From Calvatia gigantea (taxonomy: Eukaryota > Basidiomycota > Agaricomycetes > Agaricales > Lycoperdaceae), in contig JACAAK010000010.1 of the NCBI GenBank assembly GCA_025093985.1, positions 1,017,501-1,081,500 of the forward strand: a DNA stretch of 64,000 nt. Direction: 5' to 3'. Positions 36,936 to 48,105 of the stretch are shown here, one piece after another. The notes under the pieces were generated by a model that ran no database searches, was not told the origin of the DNA, and was given only the letters and a program-made list of their open reading frames with translations. The translations under genes were made by a program, and so were the position numbers. Positions within the stretch are counted from its first letter, which is position 1. Every line of letters begins with the position of its first letter.

Positions 36936-37940
36936 TCACTGGGTCGACTTCTGCGCACAAATCATGATATAGCGAGCCTTCGTCCCAGGATGGGAATCCA
37001 TCTCCCTATCAACTTCCTCATACAACTCATCGAATCCCTTCTCATCTATCAGCCCAAAACTTATGAAACCCTTCTCGGACCCCCGCAGAAGGCCCAGTTT
37101 ATTGTCTTTCCCATAAATTCCATCTTGACCACCCCACTTCCCGATGGGCATATAGTACCAGGCCACTTGAATGTCCACAAACCCCGCTTCTTCAACATAT
37201 CTTCGCCACTTGATTGATCCGTTTGGCCAGAATCCTTCCATACCTCGTAATTCTACCAGCCTCTTGAGCATTAGCTTAAACACCGTTAGTTTTGGGCCGC
37301 TCTCCTCCCATTCGTCAACCTCGAACATTTGGAACCACCCTCCCGGTTTGAGCACCCGATATATTTCTCCTAGTGCCTTGCGCCATTCTGCGTCGCGCAA
37401 ACCCAAAGTAAGGAGTCGTTGGTGAACGAAGTCGAACTTGTTTGTCCACTCTTTGGGAAGGTCCAGAACGGACCGAATTTGAAATTGGAGGTTCGGTGAC
37501 AACGTCGAAGGCCGGGGGAAGAGATTTTTCTCGATATCGACACCAATAAGTTCAGTGGTTGTGGGCACGGTTTTGGCCAAGTCTTGAAGCCAGATGCCTT
37601 GATTCCACGACTGCACTGTCAGTCTCCTCGTCTATCATTCCGAAGGAAATCGAATACCAGACCCGGTGGCACTCTCAAGGACGGAACTTCCTTCATTGAG
37701 AGTTACTGGAGCATGGACGAGTTTACCGCCAATACCTTTGAGGATAAAGCCGTGCTGCATCGCCAACCTGGTGTGCGAGCTAAGTCGCCGGATCGCTGAG
37801 ACCTCGAAATGGTCATATGCTTACCTCGCTCTCTCTGCATCATTAGAAGGCAGAAAATAGGCTTTGTCCATTCGATCCGCCTGTGTGTCGTGAGGAGTGC
37901 TACTCTGAGCGGAAACTTGCGGTGCAAGGACAGAAGTCAT
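36936..37940 (-). CDS. SAM-dependent methyltransferase, copy 1
   Basis: Class I (Rossmann-fold) small-molecule methyltransferase of the type common in fungal secondary metabolism. Three exons (37825-37940, 37658-37767, 36936-37597) sum to 888 nt or 295 residues. Motif I appears as SSVLESATGSG followed by IWLQDLAK; the acidic loop after strand 2 is ELIGVDIEKNLFP. Motif III-like positions are KFDFVHQRLL, then LGEIYRVLKPGGWFQMFEVDEW. An N-terminal YFLPSNDAERAR is typical of these fungal enzymes. There is no signal peptide, so it is probably cytosolic. It lies directly upstream of SEC24 S3 on the same strand. Substrate unknown. It differs from copy 2 in only a few residues. Confidence 0.85.
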
Positions 37941-38572
37941 GGTGGTTTTCGCCTGAGATGTTGTAGGAAAGGTATCCCTCGCCTCATGAGGCCTTACAAT
38001 CACCATTCTCAGTGTCATTTAGCCGGTCAGGAAAATCCCGAAGCTATGTTTTGGAATACTTATTTGTCATGATCACAGTTTGGGAGACGAGGAATTGAAT
38101 TTATCTACTACATCATTGCCTTTGATCATGGACCATCACTGATAACAAACTCTGCTTCGCTGTCCATCCCACCGTTCCAATATGCCCCCCCACCCTCCCT
38201 CTTTCGCACCGCTCAAGACTTAAACAACTGCTATCCCCTTATTTTTAGTTGTGTCTTATCAAAACCTGGCTCCTCAGCAGTGTGAGGCCCTTAAATCGTG
38301 CGAAATCACGTGAACTGTCCGGAGGTCGGCTATTCTAGATCGTGCATATCGCATTACAGTGGATGACTTCTTGCAGGATTTAGAATTCTAGATCATATTT
38401 CTAACCTTAATGGCACTTGATGCTGAAAAATTAACTGAGCTACCGCATGAAATCCAAACTGCTGAGGCTATGACAATTTTCACACCACAAATTGATGAGC
38501 CTCTCATATCCTTCAGAAGTAGTTGCAGTCAGCAAAAAGGTACAACAATTTAACTTGATCACTATTACAGTA
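37941..38572. other. Upstream region of methyltransferase copy 1
   Basis: Non-coding. It is shared with 44727-45256 up to 38469, where unit U1 ends. The remaining 100 nt are unrelated to the other unit's flank. Confidence 0.5.
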
Positions 38573-38778
38573 AGGGACAAAACCCTTCCAATGATTTTGA
38601 CTTTTTCATGAAATCTCAAATAACTCAGCAACCAGTAAAGGTATCCACTTCAGAATTTAAATGTAGGTAGTCTTGTATCTTATCTACAAATAGGTATAAA
38701 CAGCATTATGTAATATTAAGTTCCTGTGGTGATATGAATTAATCAACATTATGAGTCCATTGGAAGGGTTTTGTCCCT
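38573..38778. mobile_element. 206 bp element with perfect 21 bp terminal inverted repeats
   Basis: The left end AGGGACAAAACCCTTCCAATG is exactly the reverse complement of the right end. The interior is AT-rich and non-coding. A TA dinucleotide borders the left end; the right flank is CT, so a TA duplication is not confirmed here. A related element in reverse orientation ends at 45411 and is followed by TA. It fits a MITE of a Tc1/mariner-like or related family. It sits between the two tandem SEC24 units. Confidence 0.7.
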
Positions 38779-40082
38779 CTGTCTGAAACTACACAAAATC
38801 AGTTCTCTAGTACTTGGGGTCCTTGTCCCTAGTTTTTGAGATCGCGGTGACGGTGTTATTGGCACCCCCTCCCATTGCCACCCCAGATATATAAGAGAGG
38901 CGTGATAAGTATCAAGACCCAAGGGCCTTGCTCGTATAATTTTAATGCACATTAATCGCAGCTAGTGACAAGAGGTCTGACAGGCCCGATGGCAACCATA
39001 AAATAATACTCGCGAATGGGCTGTCCTCCGATCCTCCATGTCATGGCTGATTCTGCAGTAGCTCGAGCCCAGTACTGCGAGTATTGGGGTGAGTTCCCCC
39101 ACTGGATTGGACCTAGGCCGAAGAGCCTCCCGTGTCCGAATCAGTTGTAAGAGTATCTTTCTATATCCAGGGAGTATGCCGCACTTTTTTTGAACTCGCC
39201 ATCTATCAATCAACGAGTAACTCATCTCAACCGGCATCAAATAGCCGGGGGATGAGTACCTGACACCAGCCTCACAGCAATTTTCGGTCCCGAGCCCCTT
39301 TCGAACTCGAGTATTTGTAGCCGTTTCTCTTGACTGGCACTGACTTTGCCTCTCCGGGATTCGCCCTGGAAAGCATGCTTCTCCATCCACGGACCCCCCG
39401 GCGATGGCGTTGGGTATCGGTTTTCTGCCTTTGTTCTACTCCGAATACTTTGTGAGTGAAGCTACTATGGACGAAAGTGTACCTCCTGGCAATACCCAAC
39501 GAGTTGATCTATTAGCACATGCCTGTCACGTAGCTGTTCCAGGACCTGGACAGCTAATCATTGCGCAGTCCGCAAGGCGCTGAGTTGGGACAACAAGGAG
39601 TATAAAAGCAAGCCAAAATTTGCGCGGATAAATGGCCCGGAACGCAAGTTCGGTCTGGTATTCTCGTGCGTCGTAAACTTTTATACATGGTTCAAATATG
39701 AGTGGTCAACCCAGGTACGACGTAATGGAACGAGGATGGAATAACCTGGTACAAGATCTCGGTGGCCAAAAACTCCCGCTGATGTTGTTAACACAGAATC
39801 AGGAATGGGCATGGCTCCACAGATTGTTCATTTTTAGCGACAGTGGCTGTGCACGTAGTAATGGGATAAGAGAGTCAAAGTTTCAGCTGGAGAATTTTGA
39901 GTTGTGATTCGTGTCGTCGGGTGTACAGGATGATCGAATAGATTGCGTGAACATTCGGCGTCGGAAATCGAGCGCCCAGAACATCGCTCGTGCGTGAATG
40001 CCGTCTATATATACCGTGGTGTCTCTCACCATGGCGAACCTCGGATACTTGCTCCGCCACCGGTTGAGCCCCCATTGTTGAG

Positions 40083-43000
40083 CTATGACATTGCGGGGAT
40101 CATTAGGCATGAATTTCCAATATTAGCTGCTGATGACAGAATTTGACTCACTATGTTAGATATCTGTTTATGTAACACAGCCAGGTCTGGTTATCAATCG
40201 TCAGTAGGAGCGGAAAACAGAGGGACTGAACTGAACACACAATCAACGTGAGACATAGCAGCGTTATTCTGGTCCTCGACGAGCATGTCGCTAAACTCTA
40301 TCTCGGCCGCGTCTTGGTTCTGTCTGGCCATGAAGATCTTGGGCTTACGACCACCGCGAGCGGATATGCGGTTTGCGAGGATGTTGTGGACCTGTGTTGA
40401 AAGTGGTGTGGGCAAGCGGGGGAGGTGGTACTAAGTGGAGGTGTGTTAGTGTCGTATTACATCCTTGTATGGCGAAGACAATACCAATCGAGGATCTAGC
40501 GACATGAAATCATCGGTCCCGAAAAGATCTTGTAAAAGTTGTGGTGACACTCCAGTCCCAACCCAGAATATCATCAGCTCGTCGTTGTCTATTGTCCACC
40601 CAAACAGCCACCACCTTAGAAAGTCGCTCATAACACGTTAAGAAGAGACGCACCGATTAGGTATATCCCACCACTCTCCATGAAGAAATGGCTGTTCCGC
40701 ATTAACGATGGCATTTGGATCTTTTCGTACTCGTATCGTGTCACGCTACTATCTGTAGCAGCGGGGTTGGGATTGGGGTAATCGACGGTATGGATTTGGG
40801 GGAGAGCAATTCTATCGTCGAGATCATGGAGAGCGAGAAGCCGCGGGTAGAGGGCGTGCATGAGGTCCCGTGGGGAGAGGGAGAGGAAGCGGTAAGCTGC
40901 GAAGTTTCGAACATCGGAAGAAACGTGACGCCCTTTTGAAGGAGGTTAGATTCAAGGGAGCAAGAGAAAGGGACCACCCGATATACCTTTGAGGGGTTTA
41001 GATTTGAGTAGGGCAAGGACCAGAGCCGGGAGGGCTTTGAAGGCTTCTGGAATAATGAGCTGTGCCTTAGGGTCAGCAGATGAGCTCAACAATGGCGAGA
41101 GAGTGTACCTGAGACGCGCGAGACGCAGTTGCACATTTAGTTCGATAACCCAGCAGAATTGCAGAACATTTTTCTGTTAGTTCCTCCCGGATTGCGCTTA
41201 GTTTCTGCTTGCCCATGTTCACCATGGCTTGAAAAAAAAAAAAACAGATTAAATGACCAGCTCGAAAATACCCCCGAATGTGACAGACACTCACCCTCGC
41301 GAGTAAGCCGGCAAAGCACAATATCCATATCCGCAAACTGGAACACGTTCCCAGCCAAATCGACTACTTGTAGTGCGAGATTAACCACGCGTACTCTCCG
41401 TTCACCCCACACTGTCGTATACAGCGTCGCACACTGGAAAAACGCATACTCTCTGGCACTGAGAGTCCCCGAGTGTTCGAAATCGGCCATAACCGTTTTG
41501 TCTGCGTCTAGGATACCTAAATCGAGATCCGTTGGGTTTTTCTGAACGAAGTTCCCATAATGTTTCGTTATTTTAAGACCTGAAGATTTTCCAGCGAGTC
41601 TAAGTGACGATCGATGGTAAGACTGGAAAAGACCATACCAGAAGAACACCGGAATCGCATCACGATATTATACCCCTGGTATCTTCTCATTACCCTCTGC
41701 AGTTGCGACTCCAAAGCCACTGCATCTTTGGAAAAATCAAACCTCGGATGGAAAAACATCTCTCCGCCAGTCTGGCTAGCAACAGCGCCGACGGACCCGA
41801 TATCCATGTACTTAACAGGGGCTAGGAACATGCTCACGCCTATTCCTTCCTCCGCTAGCTCCTCACCAATCTCGAGCCAGGCTACGTCGCGAGGTTTGTG
41901 TAAGGTTTTTTCTTTGTCGGTGTCGTAGAGGTCGGATTCGTGAGGCACGCCTGGAAGGGCACCGATGCCAGTGTTGGGAAGCGTCGATTGGAATATGATA
42001 GCGTGTCCACCGCGCCCTGTCTGGAGTGGTTGTTAGTTGCAAAGGGATGATGGATGGATGGAAGCTGATGAAGAGGCGTACGAGTGATGCTAGGATGCCA
42101 TGGAGTGCAGAACCTAGTGACGAGTCTATTGAGGGGTAATCCGCAAAACGTCGTGGCAGTGCGTCTAGAAGGGCCTCGATAGTATGTCTAGTTGAAGTCA
42201 GCATATAGCAAATATCAAGCGTGTTGTGGACAGCACCTTCGGTCAATAGGATCTACAAACAATCCATCTCGAAGTGGGACAAACACTTCTTCTAAATCCG
42301 CAACAACGAGCATAGGTGCGAGGTCTGACTAAACCGTGCATGAATTAGCAGCCGCCCAAATCGAGAAGTGTATTCGCACATTTAAGTCGTAGAAGTGTAA
42401 TGTTAGATCATAAGTCAATATTGCAATTTGGCTCGCAGCAGGGAAGCAAGGTTCTAGCTGTTGGCCGTCAAGGCCTGTGCCCCCATACAACACCATCTTG
42501 AGCAGGTCGCACGCCGTTTTCAGGAAACCAGTTTCAATCGCGTCATGGGATACGTCGAAGGCGAATATATAATTTATGGGCACGGGTTTCTTGGATCCTG
42601 TCGGAGGAGGTTCAACCGAAAAGTACGAAGGATTGATTTTGGGGGGCGGGTGCTGGGCCCAGTAATCCTCGGATACTACAAAGTCAACAGTTCCTCGGTT
42701 GAGCTCTGGCCGTGATGCATGATCCGTTCGTAGCATATTCGCGTCAAGATTGGAGAAATAATCCGTCGAGACTGGAGATGGGATATTGTGTACTTAATTG
42801 CGGGCGGGCGGGCGGATATAACCTGTTACAGACGTACCTTCGGTCTCATGGCCACAAAGGTTGCATTTCCACCTCATGCCTCCTGCGACCCATGTACACC
42901 AGGGGTTGACATAGCCCCTACACTTCCCGCACCGTGCAGGTCCTGTAGGTCCCAAATCCACAACGGGAACAGTTTCCTCCCGCGGATCCAAATCCACAAA

Positions 43001-43546
43001 GGGTTGTACGACCACAGAAAGGGGTATTGCGCAATCGCTCGCAAGCCGCGAGCTTGAGGGTACATTCCATGTTGTGGTTCGGATGAATTTGGGAGAAGAA
43101 TTGCCTAAGCGGGGTCCAGAAGCAGGCCATGTCAGATGAAATGCATTCCAGTAACACAGACACCCACCCTGATCAACAGCAACAAATTCGGAAGTCGATA
43201 AAGGCACATGGGCACCTGGAAGCGTCATATAAGTCTTGTCCTCCCATGCTTGACGATCTGCTTCAATAGCCTCGATAGGAGATGGAACCTGACTGGGCTC
43301 GATGCGCGGCCGTAGACCTGAAAGGTGGGCATTAGGTATTGTTCTGAGATATGATTGATAGAGGCACATACCTTGGAAGCCAAGTCCGGCGGTGTGTGGG
43401 GGTTGTGGGATGTGGTTCTGCATCGGCATGAATGGATTTCTATTCCACCTCCCAAGCCCCTCTCCGGGCCGCTCGAACATTGTTTGGTTGCATCCTCCGC
43501 AACAAATATTACGGAACCTGTGTTTGTGCCAACTGAACACATCCAT
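40083..43546 (-). CDS. Sec24-family COPII coat protein (S4, intact)
   Basis: Sec24 is the cargo-binding partner of Sec23 in the inner COPII coat on ER exit sites. The ATG at 43546 starts a short N-terminus, then [31 protein letters not shown] and [13 protein letters not shown] across an intron. The zinc finger CGKC-x17-CNLC follows, then [13 protein letters not shown], the trunk [31 protein letters not shown] in the trunk and [19 protein letters not shown]. The gelsolin-like [19 protein letters not shown] comes before [15 protein letters not shown]. All visible exon joins keep frame with GT-AG introns; the last exon, after [11 protein letters not shown], and the TAG at 40083-40085 are the least certain. 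About 900 residues, normal for Sec24 apart from a short disordered N-terminus. It is the only unbroken copy of four in the window. Confidence 0.85.
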
Positions 43547-43721
43547 CCAGCGTCAGTGGCTAATCGAACATATCTGCTTATATCTTGACGCGATTATATG
43601 GTCTAAAATGACCTTTCAAGCCTACACAAAATCTGTTGAACCTCCTATTTCTGGGCTTGTATGTCGTTAATCCAGTTTTTGACTGATCCCGGTACATTCA
43701 ACCTGAGTCAAGTATTACTTA

Positions 43722-44726
43722 TCACTGGGTCGACTTCTGCGCACAAATCATGATATAGCGAGCCTTCGTCCCAGGATGGGAATCCATCTCCCTATCAACT
43801 TCCTCATACAACTCATCGAATCCCTTCTCATCTATCAGCCCAAAACTTATGAAACCCTTCTCGGACCCCCGCAGAAGGCCCAGTTTATTGTCTTTCCCAT
43901 AAATTCCATCTTGACCACCCCACTTCCCGATGGGCATATAGTACCAGGCCACTTGAATGTCCACAAACCCCGCTTCTTCAACATATCTTCGCCACTTGAT
44001 TGATCCGTTTGGCCAGAATCCTTCCATACCTCGTGATTCTCCCAGCCTCTTGAGCATTAGCTTAAACACCGTTAGTTTTGGGCCGCTCTCCTCCCATTCG
44101 TCAACCCCGAACATTTGGAACCACCCTCCCGGTTTGAGCACCCGATATATTTCTCCTAGTGCCTTGCGCCATTCTGCGTCGCGCAAACCCAAAGTAAGGA
44201 GTCGTTGGTGAACGAAGTCGAACTTGTTTGTCCACTCTTTGGGAAGGTCCAGAACGGACCGAATTTGAAATTGGAGGTTCGGTGACAACGTCGAAGGCCG
44301 GGGGAAGAGATTTTTCTCGATATCGACACCAATAAGTTCAGTGGTTGTGGGCACGGTCTTGGCCAAGTCTTGAAGCCAGATGCCTTGATTCCACGACTGC
44401 ACTGTCAGTCTCCTCGTCTATCATTCTGAAGGAAATCGAATACCAGACCCGGTGGCACTCTCAAGGACGGAACTTCCTTCATTGAGAGTTACTGGAGCAT
44501 GGACGAGTTTACCGCCAATACCTTTGAGGATAAAGCCGTGCTGCATCGCCAACCTGGTGTGCGAGCTAAGTCGCCGGATCGCTGAGACCTTGAAATGGTC
44601 ATATGCTTACCTCGCTCTCTCTGCATCATTAGAAGGCAGAAAATAGGCTTTGTCCATTCGATCCGCCTGTGTGTCGTGAGGAGTGCTACTCTGAGCGGAA
44701 ACTTGCGGTGCAAGGACAGAAGTCAT
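43722..44726 (-). CDS. SAM-dependent methyltransferase, copy 2
   Basis: Near-identical to the gene at 36936-37940 with the same three exons (44611-44726, 44444-44553, 43722-44383) and 295 residues. Visible substitutions include MFEVDEW to MFGVDEW and KRLVELRGM to KRLGESRGM, both just after the post-motif LKPGGW region. Because E-to-G affects the conserved acidic position after LKPGGWFQMF, this copy may be less active; that is an inference. It is co-directional with SEC24 S4. Confidence 0.85.
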
Positions 44727-45256
44727 GGTGGTTTTCGCCTGAGATGTTGTAGGAAAGGTATCCCTCGCCTCATGAGGCCTTACAATCACCATTCTCAGTG
44801 TCATTTAGCCGGTCAGGAAAATCCCGAAGCTATGTTTTGGAATACTTATTTGTCATGATCACAGTTTGGGAGACGAGGAATTGAATTTATCTACTACATC
44901 ATTGCCTTTGATCATGGACCATCACTGATAACAAACTCTGCTTCGCTGTCCATCCCACCGTTCCAATATGCCCCCCCACCCTCCCTCTTTCGCACCGCTC
45001 AAGACTTAAACAACTGCTATCCCCTTATTTTTAGTTGTGTCTTATCAAAACCTGGCTCCTCAGCAGTGTGAGGCAGGTAAATCGTGCGAAATCACGTGAA
45101 CTGTCCGGAGGTCGGCTATTCTAGATCGTGCATATCGCATTACAGTGGATGACTTCTTGCAGGATTTAGAATTCTAGATCATATTTCTAAACCTTAATGG
45201 CACTTGATGCCGAAAAATTAGCCGAGCTACCGCATGAAATCCAAACTGCTGAGGCT
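44727..45256. other. Upstream region of methyltransferase copy 2
   Basis: Non-coding; duplicates 37941-38469 apart from a few substitutions. Confidence 0.5.
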
Positions 45257-45411
45257 CATAGAAACAAAGTATAATATTAAATGCTTGAACATATTTGTAG
45301 ATAAGAAGCATGACTACCTTCATTTAAAATTTGAAATGAATTGGCTTAGTGGTTGCTGAGTTATTTGAGATTTCATGAAAAAGTCAAAATCATTGGAAGG
45401 GTTTTGTCCCT
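45257..45411. mobile_element. One-ended relative of the 21 bp inverted-repeat element
   Basis: The right end CATTGGAAGGGTTTTGTCCCT (45391-45411) followed by TA matches the element at 38573-38778 in reverse orientation. Shared interior includes GTTGCTGAGTTATTTGAGAT. The left end is lost at the border of duplication unit U2. Confidence 0.65.
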
Positions 45412-47047
45412 TACTGTATGTCCTTATTGTTTGGAGACCTGCAGTGGTCTCATATTGTATTTTGGAGGGAGGAAGGTACGTACACACCCAAAAGATAAAG
45501 GACCCAAGTGGGGAAATGATGGCGGAGCCCCAAAAAAGGGTTTATAACGAGTGTCTGCAACTAGGAGGGGGGGTAGGAGGCCTCCTCTAGATTAAGGTTT
45601 AGAAAAGGCTCCCTTTTGAGATCCGAAACGATCCCATCACCCGGCATTCCTGGCAAGTCACGTTCCTACCACTTGGAGCGATTTAGAAAAACAATTTAGA
45701 ATTCTAAACGCTGCGGGAAGTCATCCAGTAGACTTATTCTGGGATGTTGAAGCTTGATCTGGCCAGCTAGACGGTCGGTTTCATTCTAAAAACGGAAGTT
45801 CTGAAATCGACATTGATATAGACTTGACCTTCACAATAGTTGCCTCTAATCGCACGAAAAATCAGGGAGGTAAACCCATTAAACCGTACTGAAGTCGTTC
45901 TCTTCATGGATTCCGTTAATGAGTTCAGCTGGCCAAAAAGATAGAAGAAGAGACACATGTTTCCAATTACAACGTGTCCTTGATCCCAAGTGCTCCCAAT
46001 TGGAATAGGGGACTTAGCTCAAAATGACTGCGTTCTTAAGAATTTCGGATCGCAGAAGGGGTCTACATCCCGTCACCCCATCCTAGTGGTGACATGGACA
46101 GCAAATCTTAATTGCAGTCAAAGTTTGGGTAACTGTTAATCAAGTGTGCCGCAACTCAAGGTGCGACAAAGGGAGAGGGAGAAGGAAACAGCGAGGGGGA
46201 GTGTTTTTGGGAGGTGTTGGTCTTGAGCGTCAATCGGTGGGGTTTGGTCCTTTGTGTGAAGTTTTGGTTTTGCACCGAGCCTCGCTGGTTTTGTGAATGT
46301 GCTTTTTGGATTTCGTTGCACATTGTATGTACCATGCGTATCATTTGTTTGGGCTTTGGTCATAGAAAACATGACTGTTTAAACGATCCTCACAGATTTG
46401 AGCACACAAGTTTTCCGCGGTACTCAATAGTTCGCGTCGCTCACACAATCCCAAGAGCCAAGGATGGAGCGAGCTATGTTGTCGGAGCATAGCAGCAGGC
46501 CAGATTGACCCTAATATACTATTGCTTCACTTCAACAATCTATGATACTGTCATTTCCTTAGATCACTTGGATCACAAATCAATGCCACAGTGCCTGCGA
46601 ATAACATCCAGATCACCCCGCGGACGAAAGAAACATAGCCCAACCCAGCAAAAAGAGATCATGAAAGCATTGATACTCCAAATCACGACCACTATAATAC
46701 ACCAATAGATTTCTTGGACTCCTCCTGGTGATTGAAAATGGAGACAACCGCGATGGACTTAGGGCGGTCGGGAGGCAACGTGACTGTGTATCAGAATTCT
46801 AGTTGATGGTGTCAGTAGTTGGTATGTGTACATGTTGCAATCACTCGCTGCTCGCGAGTCTTGCTGGTCCAAGTCGTCCGACTCCAGTAGACTGATATCA
46901 AGTCCGCAGAGGCCTTGCGATCTCGTGCTTTAATGGTGATAATTATGGAAGAATGCTGTTGCTTTCGCGTTGTATATCAGGCCCCAGGCAGAGCAGTGTA
47001 CGAGGTACTGCAAGATGCCCCCACTAAACCAGGGACCTCCCACCACC
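45412..47047. other. Intergenic, upstream region of membrane gene F
   Basis: No gene recognised. The part from about 46190 to 46500 is homologous to about 50690-50940, the region upstream of membrane pseudogene G, so gene and upstream region were duplicated together. Confidence 0.5.
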
Positions 47048-48105
47048 ATGAACCCTAGCATGGAAGACTCCTATGCCGTCCTGTACGACCAGACAGCGCA
47101 TGTGATTGGACTCCTCATCGGTGTCCTTTTGACGGGCATCCTCCTTGCTTTAGGTGTCTCCTCTGTCCTTCTTTTATCCTCAAAGGAGTTGGACAGAGGC
47201 TCACCGATACAGAATCGTTTCCTATGTGTCTATATCATCCTTTTATTGCTGATAGTTCTCATCTTAGATATTGAAGCATTCATCTTGGAAAATTACCTTG
47301 TAAACTTCTCTTCTCAGCCACCACACAAGATACAAGAGTTTCTCGGGGTGTGGGGCAAAGCTTTAGGTTCAACGATGTTGGCTGTCGGGCTTCTGGCAGA
47401 CGGGGTTCTTGTACGTCCATTACGCCACTTATCCTCTAACCTTTTGAACGACTGCTACTTGAAGGTGTGGAGGTGTTTCATGGTCCAAAGAGCCCTCGGA
47501 CCATATAACTCCTCAAAGTGTGGAAATGTGTGGTGGGTCATTCCAGCTTGCCTATGGATCCTAACGCTGGGTACAAATTACGAATCTCCGAGGAAAGTAC
47601 ATTATTTAATGAGTACTCTAGTCGCAGGGACCATATCTGTCGCACTACCCAATGTGTACAATCCCGCCTACCCTGATATACCCGGTACAATGGCAGTTGC
47701 ATTCAACTCGACGTTGGACATCTATGCGACTCTATTTCTCACCACCCGCTTACTCGCACATCGGAAAATGGTAATAGCAGTTCTGGGCGATGAAGCACTT
47801 ACACAACCGCATTCCCGTATCATCAGAATCCTGCTTGAGTCGGCTGCCGTCAAAGTGCCGATTGCAATTGTTGTCGCTGTGGGGCTTGGGACTGGAAGTG
47901 AGATCAGTAGAGCCATTGGGCTTATCGGCCTTCCGAGTCAGGTGTGCCCTTGGACTTATTTGCAGGCAACACCGTTTAGCAACTCGGGCTGAAAGGCTGA
48001 CCTTACCAGGCACTAGCATCTGTGGTAGTCATTTACCAAGTCGCTCTTGGTAGGGCATTTAACCAGGAAAGAGTCGACGAATTAAGGACCCAGGCTGCAT
48101 CTTAG
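47048..48105 (+). CDS. 7TM-like fungal membrane protein, copy F (intact)
   Basis: Same family as copies D and H; function unknown. The exons 47048-47410, 47465-47570, 47628-47941 and 48010-48105 total 879 nt or 292 residues. The chosen ATG has a strong CACCACC context; an in-frame ATG at 47015 is possible. Hydrophobic segments: VIGLLIGVLLTGILLALGVS, ILLLLIVLILDIEAFIL, MLAVGLLADGVL, VWWVIPACLWILTL, YATLFLTTRLL, IAIVVAVGLG and VVVIYQVALG. Signatures: VWRCFMVQ, LLESAAVKVPIA and YQVALGRAFNQE. Exon 3 is again 314 nt. Exon 2 is 106 nt, one codon longer than in D and H. Confidence 0.8.

Larger units (their letters stand above)
29875..38469. repeat. Tandem duplication unit U1 (SEC24 plus methyltransferase)
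   Basis: Direct repeat of 38813-45256. Without the extra material at 32293-34490 the unit is about 6.4 kb. That extra material consists of a transplanted membrane-gene segment and a second copy of the SEC24 3' part. The left edge is at CTTGGGGTCC; the right edge is at GCTGAGGCT, followed by unrelated sequence and a small inverted-repeat element. Confidence 0.88.
38813..45256. repeat. Tandem duplication unit U2 (SEC24 plus methyltransferase)
   Basis: Direct repeat of U1, about 6.44 kb, and the cleaner of the two units. Its left edge begins 34 nt after the inverted-repeat element. Its right edge at 45256 abuts the interior of a related element. Confidence 0.88.

Noticed and set aside
46136..46372. 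Proline- and threonine-rich minus-strand frame upstream of gene F
   Set aside because: The homologous stretch upstream of G does not conserve the protein, only the DNA, so it is not coding.
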